A DNA stretch of 64,000 nucleotides from Streptomyces sp. SID8374 (GTDB lineage Bacteria > Actinomycetota > Actinomycetes > Streptomycetales > Streptomycetaceae), in NCBI RefSeq assembly GCF_009865135.1, contig NZ_WWGH01000001.1, forward strand, positions 4,898,001 through 4,962,000. The letters are read 5' to 3'. A program made the translations under genes and the position numbers. This document shows positions 49,348 through 58,037 of this stretch, in pieces. Below the pieces are notes generated by a model, which saw nothing but the letters and a program-made list of their open reading frames with translations, had not been told where the DNA came from and did not search any database. The first letter of the stretch is position 1, and each line of letters starts with the position of its first letter.

Positions 49348-50592
49348 GTGAACCAGTTGAAGTCCCGCGCCTCCCGCCCCGAAGACCTGGTCGACCAGCC
49401 GGGGGGAGGTGGGCTGCCCGGCAGGCTCGGTGACGAGCTGCGGGCCGAGCTGATCGCCTTCCGCCGGGATCTGCACATGCACCCCGAGCTGGGCAACCAG
49501 GAGTTCCGCACCACCGCCGCCATCAAGGACCGGCTGGAGAAGGCCGGGCTGAAGCCGCGCGTCCTCGATGTGGGGACCGGGCTCGTCTGCGACGTGGGGG
49601 AGTGGGACGGGGTGACGCCCATGCTGGCGTTGCGGGCCGACATCGACGCGCTGCCGATCCCCGACACCAAGGTGGACGTCCCCTACCGGTCCACCGTCCC
49701 CGACCGCGCCCACGCCTGCGGGCACGACGTCCACACCACCACCGTCCTCGGCGCCGGCCTGGTGCTCGCCGGGCTGCACCGGCAGGGGCTCCTGCCCAAC
49801 GCCGTGCGCCTGGTCTTCCAGCCCGCCGAGGAGGTCCTCCCGGGCGGCGCGGTCGACGCGATCGAGTCCGGGGTGCTGGAGGGCGTCGGGCGCATCATCG
49901 CCGTCCACTGCGACCCGAAGGTGGACGCCGGGAAGATCGGGCTGCGCATCGGCCCCATCACCTCCGCCTGCGACCGCCTGGAGATCTCCCTCGACGGCCC
50001 CGGCGGCCACACCGCCCGCCCGCACCTCACCACCGACCTGGTCACCGCCGCCGCCCGGGTCGCCGTGGACGTCCCCGCGCTGCTCTCCCGCCGCGTCGAC
50101 GCCCGCTCGGGGCTCGTCCTCACCTGGGGCCGCCTCCACACCGGCCACGCCCCCAACGTCGTCCCGCAGCACGCCGAGCTCTCCGGCACGGTCCGCTGCC
50201 TCGACCTGAACGCCTGGCGGGACGCGCCCGACCTGGTGCACGCCGCCATCGACGAGGTGGCCGGAATGCATCGGGCCAAGACGGTGATCAATTACGTACG
50301 GGGCGTGCCGCCCGTGGTGAACGACGCCGAGTCCATCGGCCTGCTGGACGCGGCGATGACCGAGCGCCGCGGTTCGTATGCGATCGAGGACACCGAGCAG
50401 AGCCTCGGCGGCGAGGACTTCTCCTGGTACCTGGAGCGCGTCCCCGGCGCGATGGCCCGTCTGGGGGTCCGGCCGCCCGGCGACACGCGCGGTCTGGACC
50501 TGCACCGGGGCAACTTCGACGTGGACGAGGAAGCCATCACCGTGGGGGTTGAGCTGTTCACGGCCGCCGCCCTGCTGGCCGGACGGTCTTAG
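49348..50592 (+). CDS. M20 family metal-dependent amidohydrolase
   Basis: 414 residues from a GTG at 49348. The M20D amidohydrolase pattern is present: RRDLHMHPELGNQEFRT, LALRADIDALPIPD, HACGHDVHTTTVLGAG, VRLVFQPAEEVLPGGAVDAI and SLGGEDFSWYLERVPGAMAR. Metal ligands include Cys/His in ACGHDVH and the E-E in PAEE. Typical substrates are N-acyl amino acids or indole-3-acetyl amino acids. It is followed by a single 174-bp spacer with promoter features before the nucleoside transporter operon. Confidence 0.9.
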   Translation: MNQLKSRASRPEDLVDQPGGGGLPGRLGDELRAELIAFRRDLHMHPELGNQEFRTTAAIKDRLEKAGLKPRVLDVGTGLVCDVGEWDGVTPMLALRADIDALPIPDTKVDVPYRSTVPDRAHACGHDVHTTTVLGAGLVLAGLHRQGLLPNAVRLVFQPAEEVLPGGAVDAIESGVLEGVGRIIAVHCDPKVDAGKIGLRIGPITSACDRLEISLDGPGGHTARPHLTTDLVTAAARVAVDVPALLSRRVDARSGLVLTWGRLHTGHAPNVVPQHAELSGTVRCLDLNAWRDAPDLVHAAIDEVAGMHRAKTVINYVRGVPPVVNDAESIGLLDAAMTERRGSYAIEDTEQSLGGEDFSWYLERVPGAMARLGVRPPGDTRGLDLHRGNFDVDEEAITVGVELFTAAALLAGRS

Positions 50593-50693
50593 GGCTGCCG
50601 TAACGAACTGTTCGTGGGCCATCCATGGACGGCCGCGACACCTTCTGTTCGCGACGATCCGATAACGGCTTCCGTACGTGCTCTTATCTGACA

Positions 50694-50707
50694 TCTACGC
50701 GCGTTAC
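50694..50707. promoter_or_regulatory. Weak member of the CTACGC-GCGTAG palindrome family
   Basis: TCTACGC-GCGTTAC, with a perfect 8-bp core ACGCGCGT and mismatches outside, about 60 bp before the bmpA-like start codon. It resembles the better sites at 52110-52125 and 56603-56618. Confidence 0.4.
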
Positions 50708-50766
50708 GATCGCCGCGAAACCAGCGCCGGAAGAGGCGCTTCGGTCAGGTTTGAAGGAGCCTTCCC

Positions 50767-51813
50767 TTGCGCCGGATCACCAGGATTGCCACCGTGGGTG
50801 TCGCGTCAGCGGCCCTCGCGCTCAGCGCCACCGCGTGTGGCGGAAAAACGTCGTCGGACTCCGGTTCCGACGGTTCGGACAAGGCCGCCATCGCGTACGA
50901 CATCGGTGGCCGCGGCGACCAGTCGTTCAACGACGCCGCCTACGCCGGTCTCGCCAAGGCCGAGAAGGACCTCGACATCGACGGCAACGAGGCCGAGCCG
51001 TCGGACGGCGAGAGCGACGCCGACAAGGTCCAGCGCCTCACCGAGCTGGCCCGCGCCGGCAACAACCCGGTGATCGGTGTCGGCTTCGCCTACGCGCCCG
51101 CCATCAAGAAGGTCGCGCCGAAGTTCCCGAAGACCACCTTCGGGATCATCGACGACGCCTCGGTGACCGGCAAGAACATCGCCAACATCGTCTTCAACGA
51201 GGAGCAGGGCTCCTACCTCGCCGGCGTCGCCGCCGCCAAGGTCACGAAGACGAAGGTGGTCGGCTTCATCGGTGGCGTCGAGACCCCGCTGATCAAGAAG
51301 TTCGAGGCCGGTTACGTCCAGGGCGTCAAGGACACCGACCCGTCGGTGAGCGTGCTCCCGCAGTACCTGACCCAGCCGCCGAACTTCGACGGCTTCTCCA
51401 AGCCCGACCTCGGCAAGGCCGCCGCCCAGGGCCAGCTCGACAAGAAGGCCGACGTCATCTACTCGGCCGCCGGTCTGGCCGGCTCCGGTGCCATCGAGGC
51501 CGCCTCCAAGGCGGGCAAGTGGAACATCGGCGTCGACTCCGACCAGTACAACCAGGCGGGCCTCGCCAACTACAAGGAGTCCATCCTGACCTCGGTCACG
51601 AAGGACGTCGAGGACTCGGTCTTCAACCTGATCAAGTCGGTCCAGGACGGCAAGCCGCAGTCCGGTGAGATCCGCTACGGCCTGGACAAGGACGGCGTCG
51701 GCCTGTCGATGTCCAACCCGGCCTTCACCGAGATGAAGGACGTCATCGCCGCGGTCGACAAGGCCAAGCAGGAGATCATCGACGGCAAGATCACCGTCAA
51801 GACCGCCCCGTAA
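50767..51813 (+). CDS. BMP family nucleoside-binding lipoprotein
   Basis: 348 residues from a TTG at 50767, with AAGGAG 9 nt upstream. The lipoprotein signal has lipobox LSATAC (Cys about 24). The BmpA/PnrA pattern follows: IAYDIGGRGDQSFNDAAYAGL, VGVGFAYAPAIKKVAPKFP, TFGIIDDASVTGKNIANIVF, EEQGSYLAGVAAA, GFIGGVETPLIKKFEAGYVQGV and IGVDSDQYNQ. Such proteins bind purine/pyrimidine nucleosides outside the membrane. The transporter genes lie downstream on the same strand; a strong hairpin intervenes, suggesting a separate or attenuated transcript. Confidence 0.92.
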   Translation: MRRITRIATVGVASAALALSATACGGKTSSDSGSDGSDKAAIAYDIGGRGDQSFNDAAYAGLAKAEKDLDIDGNEAEPSDGESDADKVQRLTELARAGNNPVIGVGFAYAPAIKKVAPKFPKTTFGIIDDASVTGKNIANIVFNEEQGSYLAGVAAAKVTKTKVVGFIGGVETPLIKKFEAGYVQGVKDTDPSVSVLPQYLTQPPNFDGFSKPDLGKAAAQGQLDKKADVIYSAAGLAGSGAIEAASKAGKWNIGVDSDQYNQAGLANYKESILTSVTKDVEDSVFNLIKSVQDGKPQSGEIRYGLDKDGVGLSMSNPAFTEMKDVIAAVDKAKQEIIDGKITVKTAP

Positions 51814-51871
51814 CAAGGTCGGTCGAATCGGCCCCGGCCTTCCGGGCCAGGTCCTCCGGCTGGTTTCCCCA

Positions 51872-51922
51872 GGCCCTGTCCGCCCGCTCCGCCCGACAAC
51901 GGCGCGGCGGGCGGACAGGGCC
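51872..51922. terminator. Hairpin after the nucleoside-binding lipoprotein gene
   Basis: A perfect 16-bp stem (51872-51887 with 51907-51922; GGCCCTGTCCGCCCGC and its complement) with a 19-nt loop, 58 bp after the stop. It would uncouple the abundant binding protein from the ATPase/permease genes. Confidence 0.8.
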
Positions 51923-51980
51923 CGCCGGGCCCCCACCCGCAACCGGGGCGGCGCCCGCAGCAGCACGTCAGCAGCACCCG

Positions 51981-52016
51981 CAGAACAGCGGTCAGAACAG
52001 CAGTCAGAACAGCGGT
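51981..52016. repeat. Three tandem 12-bp repeats CAGAACAGCGGT
   Basis: Copies at 51981-51992, 51993-52004 (one change, CAGT) and 52005-52016, in the 386-bp spacer between the binding-protein gene and the transporter ATPase. The rest of that spacer holds the hairpin above and the palindrome at 52110; no gene is seen in it. Confidence 0.7.
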
Positions 52017-52109
52017 ACCGAAGAAGATCCGCCTATCGCAGTGCTCTCCCACCGGTCCCGGACCCCGCGTCCGGACTGTGACGTGCGCCTGTGTTTCAAG
52101 ATTTGGCAG

Positions 52110-52125
52110 CTCTACGCGTGTAGAC
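52110..52125. promoter_or_regulatory. Operator-like palindrome CTCTACGC-GTGTAGAC
   Basis: Two arms TCTACGC/GTGTAGA with one mismatch, about 75 bp upstream of the ATPase ribosome site. Same family as the site before thymidine phosphorylase. Confidence 0.6.
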
Positions 52126-52199
52126 GGCCCTCCGGCGCGATAACTTCACCCCCTTCAGCCCCTCCGCCCCCGCTCCTGTCCGGCCAAGGAGAGTGCGTC

Positions 52200-53759
52200 A
52201 TCAACGCGTCCAGCAGCCCCCCTGCCGTGGAACTGCACGGCATCACCAAGCGCTTCCCCGGCGTCGTCGCCAACCACGACATCGACATCACGATCGGCAA
52301 GGGCACGGTTCATGCCCTCGTCGGTGAGAACGGTGCCGGCAAGTCCACCCTGATGAAGATCCTCTACGGCATGCAGAAGCCGGACGAGGGCACCATCGCC
52401 ATCAACGGTGAGCAGGTCTCCTTCTCCAACCCCGGCGACGCCATCGAGCGCGGCATCGGCATGGTGCACCAGCACTTCATGCTCGCCGACAACTTCACCG
52501 TCCTGGAGAACGTGGTCCTCGGCGGCGAGAAGCTGTACGGCATCGGCGCCGGTGCCCGCAGGAAGATCAAGGAGATCTCCGACGCGTACGGTCTCGGCAT
52601 CCGCCCCGACGCGCTCGTCGAGGACCTCGGGGTCGCCGACCGGCAGCGCGTGGAGATCCTCAAGGTCCTCTACCGGGGCGCCCGCATCCTCATCCTGGAC
52701 GAGCCGACCGCGGTCCTCGTGCCGCAGGAGGTCGACGCCCTCTTCGCCAACCTGCGCGAGCTCAAGGCCGAGGGCCTGACCGTCATCTTCATCTCGCACA
52801 AGCTGGGCGAGGTGCTCTCGGTCGCCGACGACATCACGGTGATCCGCCGCGGTACGACGGTGGGCACCGCCGACCCGGCCACCACCACGACCAAGCAGCT
52901 CGCCGAGCTGATGGTCGGCAGCGAGCTGCCCTCGCCGGAAACCCGCGAGTCCACCGTCACCGACGTGCCCATGCTGCGCGTCCAGGACCTGGCGCTCACC
53001 GTCACCGACCCCGACGGCACCGTCCGCGACGTCCTCACGAACGTCGGCTTCACCATCCACAAGGGCGAGGTCCTCGGGATCGCCGGCGTCGAGGGCAACG
53101 GGCAGACCGAGCTGATCGAGGCCCTGATGGGCATGCGCGACCCGGACGGCGGGGTGATCACCCTCGACACCGACGACATCTCGCACGCCCCCACCCGCAG
53201 GCGCCGCGAGTCCGGCATCGGCTACATCCCCGAGGACCGGCACCGCCACGGCGTCCTGCTGGACGCACCGCTCTGGGAGAACCGCATCCTCGGCCACGTC
53301 ACCGAGAAGCCCAACAGCCACGGCTGGCTGCTGGACAACAAGGCGGCCCGCACCGACACCGAGCGGATCGTGCGCGAGTACGACGTCCGCACCCCCGGTA
53401 TCGAGGTCACCGCGGCCTCCCTCTCCGGCGGCAACCAGCAGAAGCTGATCGTCGGCCGCGAGATGAGCCACGCCCCCAAGCTCCTGATCGCCGCCCACCC
53501 CACCCGTGGCGTGGACGTCGGCGCGCAGGCGCAGATCTGGGACCAGATCCGCGAGGCCCGCCGCGAAGGGCTCGCCGTCCTGCTGATCTCGGCGGACCTG
53601 GACGAGCTGATCGGGCTCTCCGACACCCTGCGCGTCATGTACCGCGGCCGACTGGTCGCCGACGCCGACCCGGCCACCATCACCCCCGAGGAGCTGGGCT
53701 CGGCCATGACCGGTGCCGCCACCGGTCACCTCGAAAGCCCGGAGGACGAGGCCCGATGA
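52200..53759 (+). CDS. Nucleoside ABC transporter ATP-binding protein (two ATPase domains)
   Basis: About 519 residues if translation begins at the ATC at 52200, which stands 7-8 nt after AAGGAGAG; the nearest canonical in-frame starts are GTG at 52227 (no ribosome site) and GTG at 52041. First ATPase: Walker A GENGAGKST, Q-loop MVHQHFM, Walker B ILILDEPTAVL. Second: degenerate Walker A GVEGNGQTEL, signature LSGGNQQKLIVGREM, and HPTRGVD where EPTRGVD is usual. This is the RbsA-like two-domain type that energises BmpA transporters. It overlaps the first permease gene (ATGA). Confidence 0.9.
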   Translation: MNASSSPPAVELHGITKRFPGVVANHDIDITIGKGTVHALVGENGAGKSTLMKILYGMQKPDEGTIAINGEQVSFSNPGDAIERGIGMVHQHFMLADNFTVLENVVLGGEKLYGIGAGARRKIKEISDAYGLGIRPDALVEDLGVADRQRVEILKVLYRGARILILDEPTAVLVPQEVDALFANLRELKAEGLTVIFISHKLGEVLSVADDITVIRRGTTVGTADPATTTTKQLAELMVGSELPSPETRESTVTDVPMLRVQDLALTVTDPDGTVRDVLTNVGFTIHKGEVLGIAGVEGNGQTELIEALMGMRDPDGGVITLDTDDISHAPTRRRRESGIGYIPEDRHRHGVLLDAPLWENRILGHVTEKPNSHGWLLDNKAARTDTERIVREYDVRTPGIEVTAASLSGGNQQKLIVGREMSHAPKLLIAAHPTRGVDVGAQAQIWDQIREARREGLAVLLISADLDELIGLSDTLRVMYRGRLVADADPATITPEELGSAMTGAATGHLESPEDEAR

Positions 53760-54871
53760 AGAAATTCGACAAGGACCGGCTGATCCTGGGCCTCGCCGGC
53801 CCGGTGCTCGCCCTGGTCGTGGCCCTCGCGCTGACGACCGTGGTGCTGCTGGCCTCCGGCCGCAACCCGTTCGAGCCGTACCGGATCATGTTCGAGTCGG
53901 CGAGCTACGTCGACGTACAGGTCCTGATCATCAACCAGGCCGGTACGTACTACCTCGCCGCACTCGCCGTGGCCGTCGGCTTCCGGATGAACCTCTTCAA
54001 CATCGGCGTCGACGGGCAGTACCGCCTCGCCGCCATGATGGCCGCGCTGGTCGGCGCCAGCGTCACCCTGCCGGGCCCGCTGCACATCGCGCTGATCGTC
54101 ATCGTCGCGATGCTCGTCGGTGCCTTCTGGGCCGGTATCGCGGGCTTCCTCAAGACCACCCGCGGGGTGAGCGAGGTCGTCTCCACGATCATGCTCAACT
54201 CGATCGCCACCGCGCTGGTCGCCTGGCTGATCCTGCCGAAGAACTTCGGCGAGCAGCCCGCGGGATCCAACAACCTCACCACCGGTGAGATCGCGGAGTC
54301 CGGCTCATTCCCGGGTCTGCCGATGGGCGACGGCGGGGACATCTACGGCTTCACCTTCGTCGCCGCCGGCTGCGGCCTGCTGTACTGGTTCGTCCTCAAC
54401 CGCACCCGGTTCGGCTTCGACCTGCGCGCCACGGGCGCCAGCGAGAGCGCCGCCCAGGCCTCCGGTGTGGACGCCAAGAAGATGATCCTCACCTCGATGC
54501 TGATCTCCGGTGCGGTGGCCGGCCTCGCGGGCCTGCCGACGCTGCTCGGCGACACCCACACGTACAGCCTCGACTTCCCCACCGGTATCGGCTTCACCGG
54601 TATCACCATCGCGCTGCTGGGCCGCAACAACCCGCTCGGCATCGCCTTCAGCGCCCTGCTGATCGCCTTCCTCGACAAGTCGTCGGCCTCTCTCGACCAG
54701 TTCGGGTACGAGAAGGAGATCGCCACGATCATGCAGGGCCTGATCGTGATCTCGGTCGTCGTCTCCTACGAGCTCGTACGCCGCTACGGCGTCCGCCGCC
54801 AGCAGCAGAAGGTGGGCGAGGAGCTCGCCGCCGGCCACGCCATCAAGACCGAGAAGGAGGCGGCCCTGTGA
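53756..54871 (+). CDS. Nucleoside ABC transporter permease
   Basis: 371 residues, ATG overlapping the ATPase stop. Membrane helices start with LILGLAGPVLALVVALALTTV; the BPD_transp_2 hallmark AAMMAALVGA, GISGFLKTTRGVSEVVSTIMLN-like AGIAGFLKTTRGVSEVV and FGFDLRATGASESAAQASGV (the ATPase-contacting EAA-like loop) are visible. It pairs with the next permease, as in YufP/YufQ of Bacillus. Its stop overlaps the GTG of the next gene (GTGA). Confidence 0.92.
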   Translation: MKKFDKDRLILGLAGPVLALVVALALTTVVLLASGRNPFEPYRIMFESASYVDVQVLIINQAGTYYLAALAVAVGFRMNLFNIGVDGQYRLAAMMAALVGASVTLPGPLHIALIVIVAMLVGAFWAGIAGFLKTTRGVSEVVSTIMLNSIATALVAWLILPKNFGEQPAGSNNLTTGEIAESGSFPGLPMGDGGDIYGFTFVAAGCGLLYWFVLNRTRFGFDLRATGASESAAQASGVDAKKMILTSMLISGAVAGLAGLPTLLGDTHTYSLDFPTGIGFTGITIALLGRNNPLGIAFSALLIAFLDKSSASLDQFGYEKEIATIMQGLIVISVVVSYELVRRYGVRRQQQKVGEELAAGHAIKTEKEAAL

Positions 54872-56130
54872 GCACCAGCAAAGCCATCGCCGCACGCCAC
54901 GCCCCCAAGAAGGGCGGCCGCCGCAAGCTCACCCTGCCCGTCGTCCTGCTCATCATCGCGGGCGGCCTCGCCCTCGTCTCGCTCGTCCGCCTGATCAGCG
55001 GCGCCGACGACGTCACCTCGGTCGGCCAGGTCGCCGGCGCGCTGGAACTCGCCGTCCCGATCGGCCTCGCCGGACTCGGCGGCCTCTGGGCCGAGCGCGC
55101 GGGCGTCGTCAACATCGGCCTCGAAGGCATGATGATCCTCGGCACCTGGTTCGGTGCCTGGGCCGGATTCCAGTGGGGTCCGTGGATGGGTGTCCTCTTC
55201 GGCATCCTCGGCGGCTGCCTGGGCGGCCTGCTCCACGCGGTCATCACCGTCACCTTCGGCGTGAACCACATCGTCTCCGGTGTGGCGATCAACATCCTCG
55301 CCGTCGGCGTCACCCGCTACCTCTCCAACTTCGCCTTCGACGGCGTGCAGGGCGGCTCCTCCAAGCAGTCCCCGCGCATCGACCCGATCGACAAGATCAC
55401 CATTCCGGGGCTCTCGGACTGGATGCAGGACCTCCAGCAGCACCACTGGTTCCTGGTCTCCGACATCGCGGGCATCATCGGCGGCCTGGTCACCGGCCTC
55501 TCGCTGCTGACCCTGCTCGCCCTGCTGCTGATCCCGGCGACCTGGTGGATCCTGTGGCGCACCTCGTTCGGGCTGCGGCTGCGCTCCTGCGGTGAGTCCC
55601 CGGTGGCCGCCGAGACGCTCGGCGTCAACGTGTACAAGTACAAGTACATCGCCGTCACCGTCTCCGGCGGGCTCGCGGGTCTCGGCGGCGCGTTCCTCGC
55701 GATCGTCGCCACCGGCATCTACCAGGAGGGCCAGACCGGCGGCCGCGGCTACATCGGCCTCGCCGCCATGATCTTCGGCAACTGGATGCCGGGCGGTATG
55801 GCGCTGGGCGCCGGGCTCTTCGGCTTCACCGACAGCCTCAAGCTGCGCGGCGGCGCGGAGAACGTCCACGCGATGCTGCTCCTGCTGGCGATCCTGCTGG
55901 TCATCGCGGTGTTCTGGCAGCTCTACAAGAAGAAGTACGTCGCCGCGGTGATCTCGGCGGCCGTCTCGGCGCTGCTGTTCACCTGGTACCTGCTGACCGA
56001 CCAGGTGCCGAGCCAGTTCGTCGACGCCGCCCCGTACGTCACCACGCTGCTGGTCCTCTCGCTCTCCGCGCAACGGCTGCGGATGCCGAAGGCGAACGGC
56101 GTGCCCTATCGGAAGGGCGAGGGCAAGTGA
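54868..56130 (+). CDS. Nucleoside ABC transporter permease
   Basis: 420 residues. It has the second-permease pattern: LELAVPIGLAGLGGLWAERAGVVNIGLEGMM, TFGVNHIVSGVAINILAVGVTRYL (in part), SFGLRLRSCGESPVAAETLGV and GGRGYIGLAAMIFGNWMPGG. About 9-10 helices; a Lys/Arg-rich N-terminus and a C-terminal extension with three more helices (VIAVFWQLYKKKYVAAVISAA). It completes the ABC importer with the ATPase and first permease. Overlaps the cytidine deaminase start by GTGA. Confidence 0.92.
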   Translation: MSTSKAIAARHAPKKGGRRKLTLPVVLLIIAGGLALVSLVRLISGADDVTSVGQVAGALELAVPIGLAGLGGLWAERAGVVNIGLEGMMILGTWFGAWAGFQWGPWMGVLFGILGGCLGGLLHAVITVTFGVNHIVSGVAINILAVGVTRYLSNFAFDGVQGGSSKQSPRIDPIDKITIPGLSDWMQDLQQHHWFLVSDIAGIIGGLVTGLSLLTLLALLLIPATWWILWRTSFGLRLRSCGESPVAAETLGVNVYKYKYIAVTVSGGLAGLGGAFLAIVATGIYQEGQTGGRGYIGLAAMIFGNWMPGGMALGAGLFGFTDSLKLRGGAENVHAMLLLLAILLVIAVFWQLYKKKYVAAVISAAVSALLFTWYLLTDQVPSQFVDAAPYVTTLLVLSLSAQRLRMPKANGVPYRKGEGK

Positions 56131-56549
56131 CCTCGCCCGCCCCGGAGCAGGCGGCTCCCTTCGGCGAGGCCGACTGGGAGGCCCTGCGGGTCGCGGCCCG
56201 GGACGCGATGTCCCGGGCGTACGCCCCCTACTCGGGCTTCCCGGTCGGGGTCGCCGCCCGGGTGGACGACGGCCGCACGATCACCGGCTGCAACGTCGAG
56301 AACGCCAGCTACGGCCTCTCGCTCTGCGCCGAGTGCGGCCTGGTCTCCACCCTCCAGGCGACCGGTGGCGGCCGGCTGACCCACTTCACCTGCGTGGACG
56401 GCACCGGGTCGGTCCTGGTGCCGTGCGGCAGGTGCAGGCAGCTCCTGTACGAGTTCGGCGGCCCCGAACTCCTCCTGGAGACGCCGGAGGGCCGACGCAC
56501 GCTGGACGAGATGCTGCCGCAGTCGTTCGGCCCGCAGCACCTCGGCTGA
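56127..56549 (+). CDS. cdd: Cytidine deaminase
   Basis: 140 residues from a GTG that overlaps the permease stop. The zinc site is intact: NVENASYGLSLCAECGLVS with the C-A-E catalytic triad, and VPCGRCRQLLYEF with the PCxxC ligands. The N-terminal SRAYAPYSGFPVGVAARVDDG is also diagnostic. It deaminates cytidine and deoxycytidine to uridine. Its position as the last gene of the transporter operon links nucleoside uptake to salvage or catabolism. A strong hairpin follows. Confidence 0.95.
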   Translation: MTSPAPEQAAPFGEADWEALRVAARDAMSRAYAPYSGFPVGVAARVDDGRTITGCNVENASYGLSLCAECGLVSTLQATGGGRLTHFTCVDGTGSVLVPCGRCRQLLYEFGGPELLLETPEGRRTLDEMLPQSFGPQHLG

Positions 56550-56561
56550 ATCTGTAATTCC

Positions 56562-56590
56562 GGTGGCCCTTCCCGCGCGGAAGGGCCACC
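56562..56590. terminator. Hairpin ending the nucleoside transporter operon
   Basis: A perfect 12-bp stem GGTGGCCCTTCC/GGAAGGGCCACC with loop CGCGC, 12 bp after the cdd stop. Confidence 0.85.
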
Positions 56591-56602
56591 GCCATTCCCA
56601 CC

Positions 56603-56618
56603 CTCTATGCGCGTAGAG
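56603..56618. promoter_or_regulatory. Operator-like palindrome CTCTATGC-GCGTAGAG
   Basis: Sixteen bases with one mismatched pair (the T in the left arm), centred between 56610 and 56611, 41 bp before the thymidine phosphorylase start. Best copy of the motif shared with 52110-52125 and, weakly, 50694-50707. The consensus CTCTACGC-GCGTAGAG has a central CG, as many LacI or GntR operators do; the regulator is not visible in this window. Confidence 0.65.
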
Positions 56619-56659
56619 TCGACAGGACTCCTGCATACGCACCGGCCGGAAGGACTCCC

Positions 56660-57937
56660 ATGGACGCCATCTCCGTCATCCGCACCAAGCGGGACCGAGG
56701 CGAGCTGACCCCCGAGCAGATCGACTGGGTCATCGACGCGTACACCCGCGGCGAGGTCGCCGACGAGCAGATGTCCGCCCTCGCCATGGCGATCCTGCTC
56801 AACGGGATGAACCGCACCGAGATCGCCCGCTGGACCGCCGCGATGATCGCCTCCGGCGAGCGGATGAACTTCGCCGCGCTCTCCCGCCCCACCACCGACA
56901 AGCACTCCACCGGCGGCGTCGGCGACAAGATCACCCTGCCGCTCGCCCCGCTGGTCGCCGCGTGCGGCGCCGCCGTACCGCAGCTCAGCGGCCGGGGCCT
57001 CGGCCACACCGGCGGCACCCTGGACAAGCTGGAGTCCATCCCCGGCTGGCGGGCCCACCTCTCCAACGAGGAGATGCTCAACGTCCTCGACACCACCGGC
57101 GCGGTCATCTGCGCCGCCGGTGACGGACTGGCCCCCGCCGACAAGAAGCTGTACGCGCTGCGCGATGTCACCGGCACCGTCGAGGCCATCCCGCTGATCG
57201 CCAGCTCCATCATGTCCAAGAAGATCGCCGAGGGCACCGGCGCGCTCGTCCTGGACGTCAAGGTCGGCTCCGGCGCCTTCATGAAGACCATCGAGGACGC
57301 CCGCGAACTGGCCTCCACCATGGTCGCCCTCGGCACCGACAGCGGCGTCCGCACGGTCGCGCTGCTCACCGACATGTCGACCCCGCTCGGCCTCACCGCG
57401 GGCAATGCCCTGGAGGTACGGGAGTCCGTCGAGGTCCTGGCAGGCGGCGGCCCCCAGGACGTCATCGACCTCACCCTGGCCCTCGCCCGCGAGATGCTGG
57501 ACGCGGCGGGCCTCAAGGACGCCGACCCGGAGAAGGCGCTCGCCGACGGCTCCGCGATGGACGTCTGGCGCCGCATGATCTCCGCCCAGGGCGGCGACCC
57601 GGACGCCCCCCTCCCCACCGCCCGCGAGCAGCACGTGGTGACGGCCCGCTCCTCCGGCGTCCTGACCCGCCTGGACGCCTACGACGTCGGCGTCGCCGCC
57701 TGGCGCCTGGGCGCGGGCCGCGCCCGCAAGGAGGACCCGGTCCAGGCGGGCGCGGGCGTCGAACTCCACGCCAAGCCCGGCGACACGGTCACCGAGGGCC
57801 AGCCCCTGATGACGCTGCACACGGACACCCCGGAGAAGTTCGACTACGCCCTCAAGGCCCTGCCGGACGCGTACGACATCGCCCCGGCGGGCACGTCGTT
57901 CGCCCCGCTGCCGGTGGTGCGGGAACGTATCGCCTGA
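56660..57937 (+). CDS. deoA: Thymidine phosphorylase
   Basis: 425 residues, ATG at 56660 with GGAAGGA upstream. All family motifs are present: DAISVIRTKRDRGELTPEQI, RPTTDKHSTGGVGDKITLPL (phosphate loop), LSGRGLGHTGGTLDKLESIPG-type (given in part), LYALRDVTGTVEAIPLIASS and SKKIAEGTGALVLDVKVGSG. It splits thymidine and deoxyuridine with phosphate to base plus deoxyribose-1-phosphate. It is separate from the transporter operon but shares its palindromic operator. Confidence 0.95.
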   Translation: MDAISVIRTKRDRGELTPEQIDWVIDAYTRGEVADEQMSALAMAILLNGMNRTEIARWTAAMIASGERMNFAALSRPTTDKHSTGGVGDKITLPLAPLVAACGAAVPQLSGRGLGHTGGTLDKLESIPGWRAHLSNEEMLNVLDTTGAVICAAGDGLAPADKKLYALRDVTGTVEAIPLIASSIMSKKIAEGTGALVLDVKVGSGAFMKTIEDARELASTMVALGTDSGVRTVALLTDMSTPLGLTAGNALEVRESVEVLAGGGPQDVIDLTLALAREMLDAAGLKDADPEKALADGSAMDVWRRMISAQGGDPDAPLPTAREQHVVTARSSGVLTRLDAYDVGVAAWRLGAGRARKEDPVQAGAGVELHAKPGDTVTEGQPLMTLHTDTPEKFDYALKALPDAYDIAPAGTSFAPLPVVRERIA

Positions 57938-57959
57938 CCTGCGGTTTCCTCGTACGGGT

Positions 57960-57993
57960 GAACGGGACCGGTGGACTGCCGCCGGTCCCGTTC
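57960..57993. terminator. Hairpin after deoA
   Basis: A perfect 12-bp stem GAACGGGACCGG/CCGGTCCCGTTC with a 10-nt loop, 23 bp after the deoA stop. Confidence 0.8.
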
Positions 57994-58037
57994 GGCATGC
58001 TGGACTCGGTGACGTGCCGACAGAGGAAGACACCGTC

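Noticed and set aside
50593..50766. Purine riboswitch before the nucleoside-binding protein gene
   Set aside because: No conserved purine-aptamer loops were recognised; the palindromic protein site explains regulation more simply.
52041..52199. N-terminal extension of the nucleoside transporter ATPase from GTG 52041
   Set aside because: It contains the operator-like palindrome and a Pro-rich leader unlike ABC ATPases, and the ribosome site lies just before 52200.
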